Shown here: positions 52,401 to 58,400 of the stretch, piece after piece
Position numbering within the stretch: position 1 is the stretch's first letter
How the letters are laid out: every line of letters begins with the position of its first letter
Notes under the pieces: model-generated
What the model was told of the DNA's origin: nothing
What the model saw: the letters and a program-made list of their open reading frames with translations, nothing else
The model's database searches: none
Translations under genes and position numbers: made by a program
From: Owenia fusiformis
Taxonomy: Eukaryota; Annelida; Polychaeta; Sabellida; Oweniidae
Length of the DNA stretch: 64,000 nucleotides
Direction of reading: 5' to 3'
NCBI GenBank assembly: GCA_903813345.2
Contig: CAIIXF020000012.1
Span: 21,586,184 to 21,650,183, forward strand

Positions 52401-55400
52401 TTTTCACCAAAAATGCAATCATGTTTAATGCATTACTATTCTTTATTTTGATGTATCAAATACGTAGTTCTTGAAAGAAAAACTTAATTGCTTTAAGATA
52501 AGTGTTCCCCATGTTATTTCTCCATTGAAAAATCTCATGCTATCCATTGGTTTCAGTTCATTTTGGTCATCCAAATGCTGTATCTTTAAAGTCCCTGGAG
52601 CAATCATCTTTTCCTTTTGGGAAATCAAACATGTCTCAAAGCACATTCTAATTATGCATTCAACAACATTTGGTGAAAATTAGGTCAACATTTTTGAAAA
52701 AGTACGTTGCATGGTCCATTGCCCCTTCAATATCACTTAGGTCTGATTAACTAAATTATCATTATATTTACTTTTCTTGAAGATAATGAATGGATCTAAA
52801 AGATACACCCTTGTTCATGATCAGAAAATATTCATAATTCAAGTTAGAATCATTTGAAATTGTTTGCGATAACCCACGTCCTCCTTTGAGAAAATTGACC
52901 AGCTCAGTATCAAAAATCCAGTTATTTTGGTTGTTCCAATAGTCTGCCTCCTATGTCCCTCTTTAAGTTGACAGTCTATGTAAGTTAATTTAGCATGTTT
53001 AGTAACATTGATCTTTATGTCTTACTAGTTATCTTAAATACAAAATGGTATGGACCATAGCGTCATCACCGTAGTTACTATAGCGACCATAAAGTGTTTA
53101 GTAGTAGGCGTTATTATACATGAAACTTTGACAGTGTAAGGGAATAAGATATGGACACATACATACCAACTATGAACAAGATTGGTACATTATTTTCACA
53201 ATAAGATATATTTGTGCAAAACATTTTGAACAACCCTTGTACAAATAATTCAAGAGAATTCTAAGACTTGATTACATGGTAATCTTTCAATCAATATAAA
53301 ACTACATGTATAACACGTATTTCTATCAGCAATCAGCCTTTGTATTGGAGAAACGAACTCAATTAATGTACCTGAGATTCTGGTAGACTTCCATCGTCTT
53401 CTAGTATTTGGAACAATTCTCCCTCTGCAATGTCTGTAACTGCAACCACCTATAATTGCATCCAATCATCAATTGAATGAATATTGTTTTTAGAAGATGA
53501 GGTTGTCTTTGGGGATGATATCACCTGACCAGTGGAGTGATACTTTTGTCCCATGATATCAGTCAAATAAAAACAATAAAATTAATGGATATCATATGAT
53601 GTTGAGTAATATCATTTTTATCCATGAGTTATCAACATCTGGACGAATGATCACAGCATAGGAGTGCAGAATATTGATATCAATGAGTGGATTAAAATGA
53701 TATCATGAAAATTCATAGGATGTTCTATTTATCCCATAGTTCAATAATAAAACATTTCACAACAACCACAGTGAACAGCATTCATTCATATCACGTGACG
53801 CCATGAAATCATTACAACAATACATGTCACATTGGCGGGAGTTTTCAAATCAGTGAACAAATGTAATATCTGTGAAATATTCTCTGTATTCCACAGATAT
53901 CACTTTTTTCACGCATTTGCAAAATATCATAAACATAATTTACATGTTATCGTATATATTTGACCTCAACTATAAGATAAGTATAGGATATCCTATGATT
54001 TTGAGAGATATCATTTTTATCCATGAGTTGATATCAATATCTGGACGAGTGAACATTAATCATTTCCATATTTGTGACATCATGAAATCACCATGTAAGA
54101 TCATGAACTAATGCACATCACATAAGCAGGAATTTACAAATCCGTGGAAAAAGTGATATCTCATGGAATATTCTACGTATTCCATAGATAGATTTGACCG
54201 CAATTATGGGATAACTATATTTATCTTATACTTGGACGTGTTTCAGGTACATAAAGCAGGTTTGTAAAAACTTATATTTCATCAGTGGGCAGATATAGCT
54301 TTAATTCCCAGCCTGAGCGGGCAGATTTATTATTAATTAATTCCAAAATGATACACTCCTACTTACCTCCTTTTCTGTTTCAAAACTGTCTAACATTTCA
54401 ATTATATTAGGGTGGTGAAGTCCTCGCATTATTTCTATTTCTTTTCTAAGACTCCTCAAATCTTTCTCACTGCGGCCAAACTTAGGAATGAACTTCAGGG
54501 CAACTATCTATGAACAAAGTTTAAATACATGTTTGATAAGGTGATATTTTATTATCTGACTTTTCAGAAATGGCCAGACAGAGGTCTTGTTTTATTAATG
54601 TCGACATAAGAAATGGGGTAACTTCGACACTTACTTACTAGAAGTTAGAATTCCGTTTTCTGCCATACATGTTTTATTTCTGGAAAAATTAAATCTCGCT
54701 AGATCTCGATCCATGGGAGGCAAAAACAAGGCTTCCCCCTAGATCGAAAATTAGAGCAAATGAACAACTAGGTGTCGAAGTTACCCCATATGTCAAAGTT
54801 ACTCCAAACTGGTGTCGACGTTATACAGAGACAGTTCACAGATCCAGAGCCAGATCCAGCCCCTATTGGTAGTAGGCCAAAAGAATAAACACGTACAAAC
54901 CAAAAATGGTACATCAAATAATGACCACCCAAAAATATGACGTTCGTACTGACCTTTATCTTTTCCATCTCTCAAACATTGAGTGATCAATATTTACCCT
55001 GTAATCTCTTCTTTATGTATTAGTTTGAATGGTTGCATGATATCAATTATTGACGCTTTAAATCGAATTTTACCGGGACATTTATTTCAAATTTTCAGAG
55101 CGTAAAGATAATGGAGTGCTTCGGTAATTTCCGACAGTGTCCGATGTTGTTCGTCTCTAAAATTAAGTCACATTGTAACAAACAGCTAATGAAAGTAAAG
55201 GATCTCCTAGCCTAACAAACCAGTATTATTGTTTCTACAGTATCTTAAAGAAACGTCATGGGGTTTCTCGGTAATCTCTGATGTGACGTCATCCAGAGTG
55301 GCGTCACATTCTCAGAAAATACATTTGACTTCGGGAATAATCATTTGAACAATGGAGATAGCCGAAGTGCTCCATTAAATATACGCTCGCTTATTTTATG

Positions 55401-58400
55401 CTTTTATAAACAGACGCTTTCTTGAATGTGTGGTTTTAGAGATTGGAGTTGAAGCTAACAACAGTATGCATCGTTTGAGGAATGACATGTGATAATTATT
55501 GATAAACTGACTCCAAAATCAAGGAAATATAAATTTTTCGAAGATTTTATGTCTTGTCCTTGAGTATATTTATTGAGCCTAGAAACCAAGAAGAGGTAAT
55601 CTAGCAGAGGTCCGTAAGACAGTTATGAAAATTCTGTCATGATACTTACAGTGCTGATATAAAATAATAAAGAGTGCGTTTTCAAACTAATCAGAGTGCT
55701 CCTACCAAAATGAACTTGCCTTCATACCCCTGAGACTCTTATCTGATAAATAGAATGCACAAATAAAACAAAAGTTTTGCTATTATAGGTAAAATAAAAA
55801 GTTCTCTTAAAATTTTGAAGTGATTTTACCTGTTAATGCTGTCATTGGTCCACCATTTTTGCGGAAGTTACACTGAAACGCAAACTCCATGAAACGAAAA
55901 GAAATCAACAGAAAACACCATGGCACACATTGTGCGCACATGCAGCAAAGTTCAAACCAATCAGGATATTTGATTATTTTGAGCACATGAATTATTTGCT
56001 TCTGAGCACTTACCATGAAAGCTAACCACAATAAACAAACCTGGCAGAGACTACCCTTACTTCATTTTAGCGAAATTTCAGCGCAAACTTGTGACAAATG
56101 CATTATGCATACGCTGGTATGAAGCCTTGGAGACACTCATTTTGGTATACGTGACATAAACGGCAATCGCGTGCAAAGACCGAACGGAATGCGTTCGCTT
56201 TTTTCGCTATTTTACCGTGGCGGCATTTCACAAAAAACGATTTTTAAAAATATCAACAAAATGCGTGATTTGCGTGATATTTGATCATACACGCTAAATT
56301 GATGCGTGATTTCTATTTTTCTAGCAAATGCGTGACAATCACTCCTAATGCGTGAGGGTTGACAGGGCAGGCATTGTACACTCAAATTTTTTATTCTGAG
56401 AACCAGTTCATATGGTTAAAATAACGAAAAAAGTTACTCTACCGAGCTGACGGCTTTTGAGCCAGCTGTGTTCAGTAAGTAGGCTGGGCTAGATCTAGTC
56501 CAACAACATTAGACCTAGCCCGGGCCTCGTTTTTTATCTGACATGTGTTATGGCCCGGCTAGGTCTAACCTCCATGACCATTTTGCCTTTGATGCGTTAA
56601 TTTAATCGTTCAGCAGGTTTCGACAAGCGGAACAAATTAAACCCTGAAAACATGGCAATATTACACAAAGAATGTGATTCAAACATGCATACATACCTTA
56701 TAAACACATACACCCCGTCCCGTATCCCCCTTAGACCCTATTGATGCATAATTACGAAATTATTGGAGACATGTTTGGAAATGACGAAAATGTCAGTCAG
56801 TTTCGGTAACATCGAAATTGCAAATCGTTTCAGGAATTAACCGTCATCACGGCACTGCATTAAGGTCAGGGTGCATGATGGGAAATTTTCTGCACTCCTC
56901 AATTGAGTCACATGTTATTTTTCAAACAAGAATCACTCCTTCCCCACATTGTCTATATCTTCCAGTTTTGCACAAAGAGTGCTATTATGTGCCTAGAAAA
57001 GACTTGTGAGAAGGATGTTTTGATAAAGTGTATAAAAAGCAAGAAAATTCAGTGAAAAAATTCAGAAAATTTTCAGAATTTTTTTTCACTGAATTTTCTC
57101 GTTTTTTATACAATTTACAAAACAAATCTTCTCACAAGGCTTTTCTAGGCACATAAGTGCACTCTTTGTGCAAGCCTGGAAGATGTAGACAATGTGGAAA
57201 GGGGGTTATTCTTGTTTGAAAAATAACATGTGACTCAATTGAGGAATGCAGAAAATTTCCCAACATGCACCCTGTCCTTAACGAACAGTGGGTTTGCAAT
57301 TAATAACTGTTTTGCGTGTATACACGCGCTATATAAATTAATCAAAGATACCTGTTATCCTCAAAATTGATCTTTTTATCCCGAGTAATCCCGATAATAA
57401 TTATCAATCTATTTGACAACAATTTCGTTTCGCGGGACACTCAGACGAACAGACACAATGACGGACATGCGGAATGTCACTTTAGAGATTGGTAAGTGTA
57501 GCCTCATTTTACTCGTATAAATGAACATTTACACAAAAATATTGTGTTAAATCGCTTGATGTTACAGTTGGGGACAAAAATAAATGACAGGTCGATTTTC
57601 GATCACCATTTCCTAATTATGGTGGTCTGAAAGCCCATAATTTCCAAAATTGTCTAGATATATATCCCTTAAAATTTGTATATTTTACATTTTGTATAAT
57701 CTCATCCACTGATGTATGGCCTCTTGTAAATTCTCTTATTTTTAACATGGGAAATCCTCACTTCAGCAAATCCACCTGTCATTTATTTATGTCCCCAACT
57801 GTATGTGTTTTTATATTATTGTCAAGTATCAGTTGCACGTTATCGCGGAAAAATGGTTTCGATGGATTCAGAACTTGCATCAAAGGAAAGAATAGTAAGG
57901 AGGTTAAACTCAATAACGGCCCCAAAAAATTCCTAATAATAAAGAACGCCGTTATTGAGTTTAACGACGTTGAACTAGGCTAGAGTCAATACGTCCAAAT
58001 CCAAACAGGGGGGTAAACACGAACGGGTTCCAAATAATGGCAAGCAGATCATTGAATTGAATAATAGTACCTTTACTACCTCTACATAATATTTATAGCC
58101 TGAAAGATACAATATAATGATGTATACCAACAATCTTACAATAAAATAATCAATTATGATGATTTAGGTGTTCGGAATTACCCCCATGCTAGTGTTTGGA
58201 ATTACCCCCACAAACTCTGTGCGTTTAAATAAATAGATGTCAGTAATAAATGATTTAAATTTGGGTTTCTTGATATGCAGGGGTGACAGGATCCAGTATC
58301 ATAAGTTAAGGGTATCATATAATGATATACCATCAATCTAATAATTAAAACAATTAAGTTTAAGTTAAGTGTTTGGAATTACCCCCATGTAAGTGTTCGG

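Noticed and set aside
57457-57491. Possible plus-strand first exon ([11 protein letters not shown] then GTAAGT)
   Set aside because: A start codon and a good donor are present, and a frame after an AG at about 57825 could continue it, but the combined peptide is under 50 residues, unknown and antisense in intron 1. Evidence is too thin to call.
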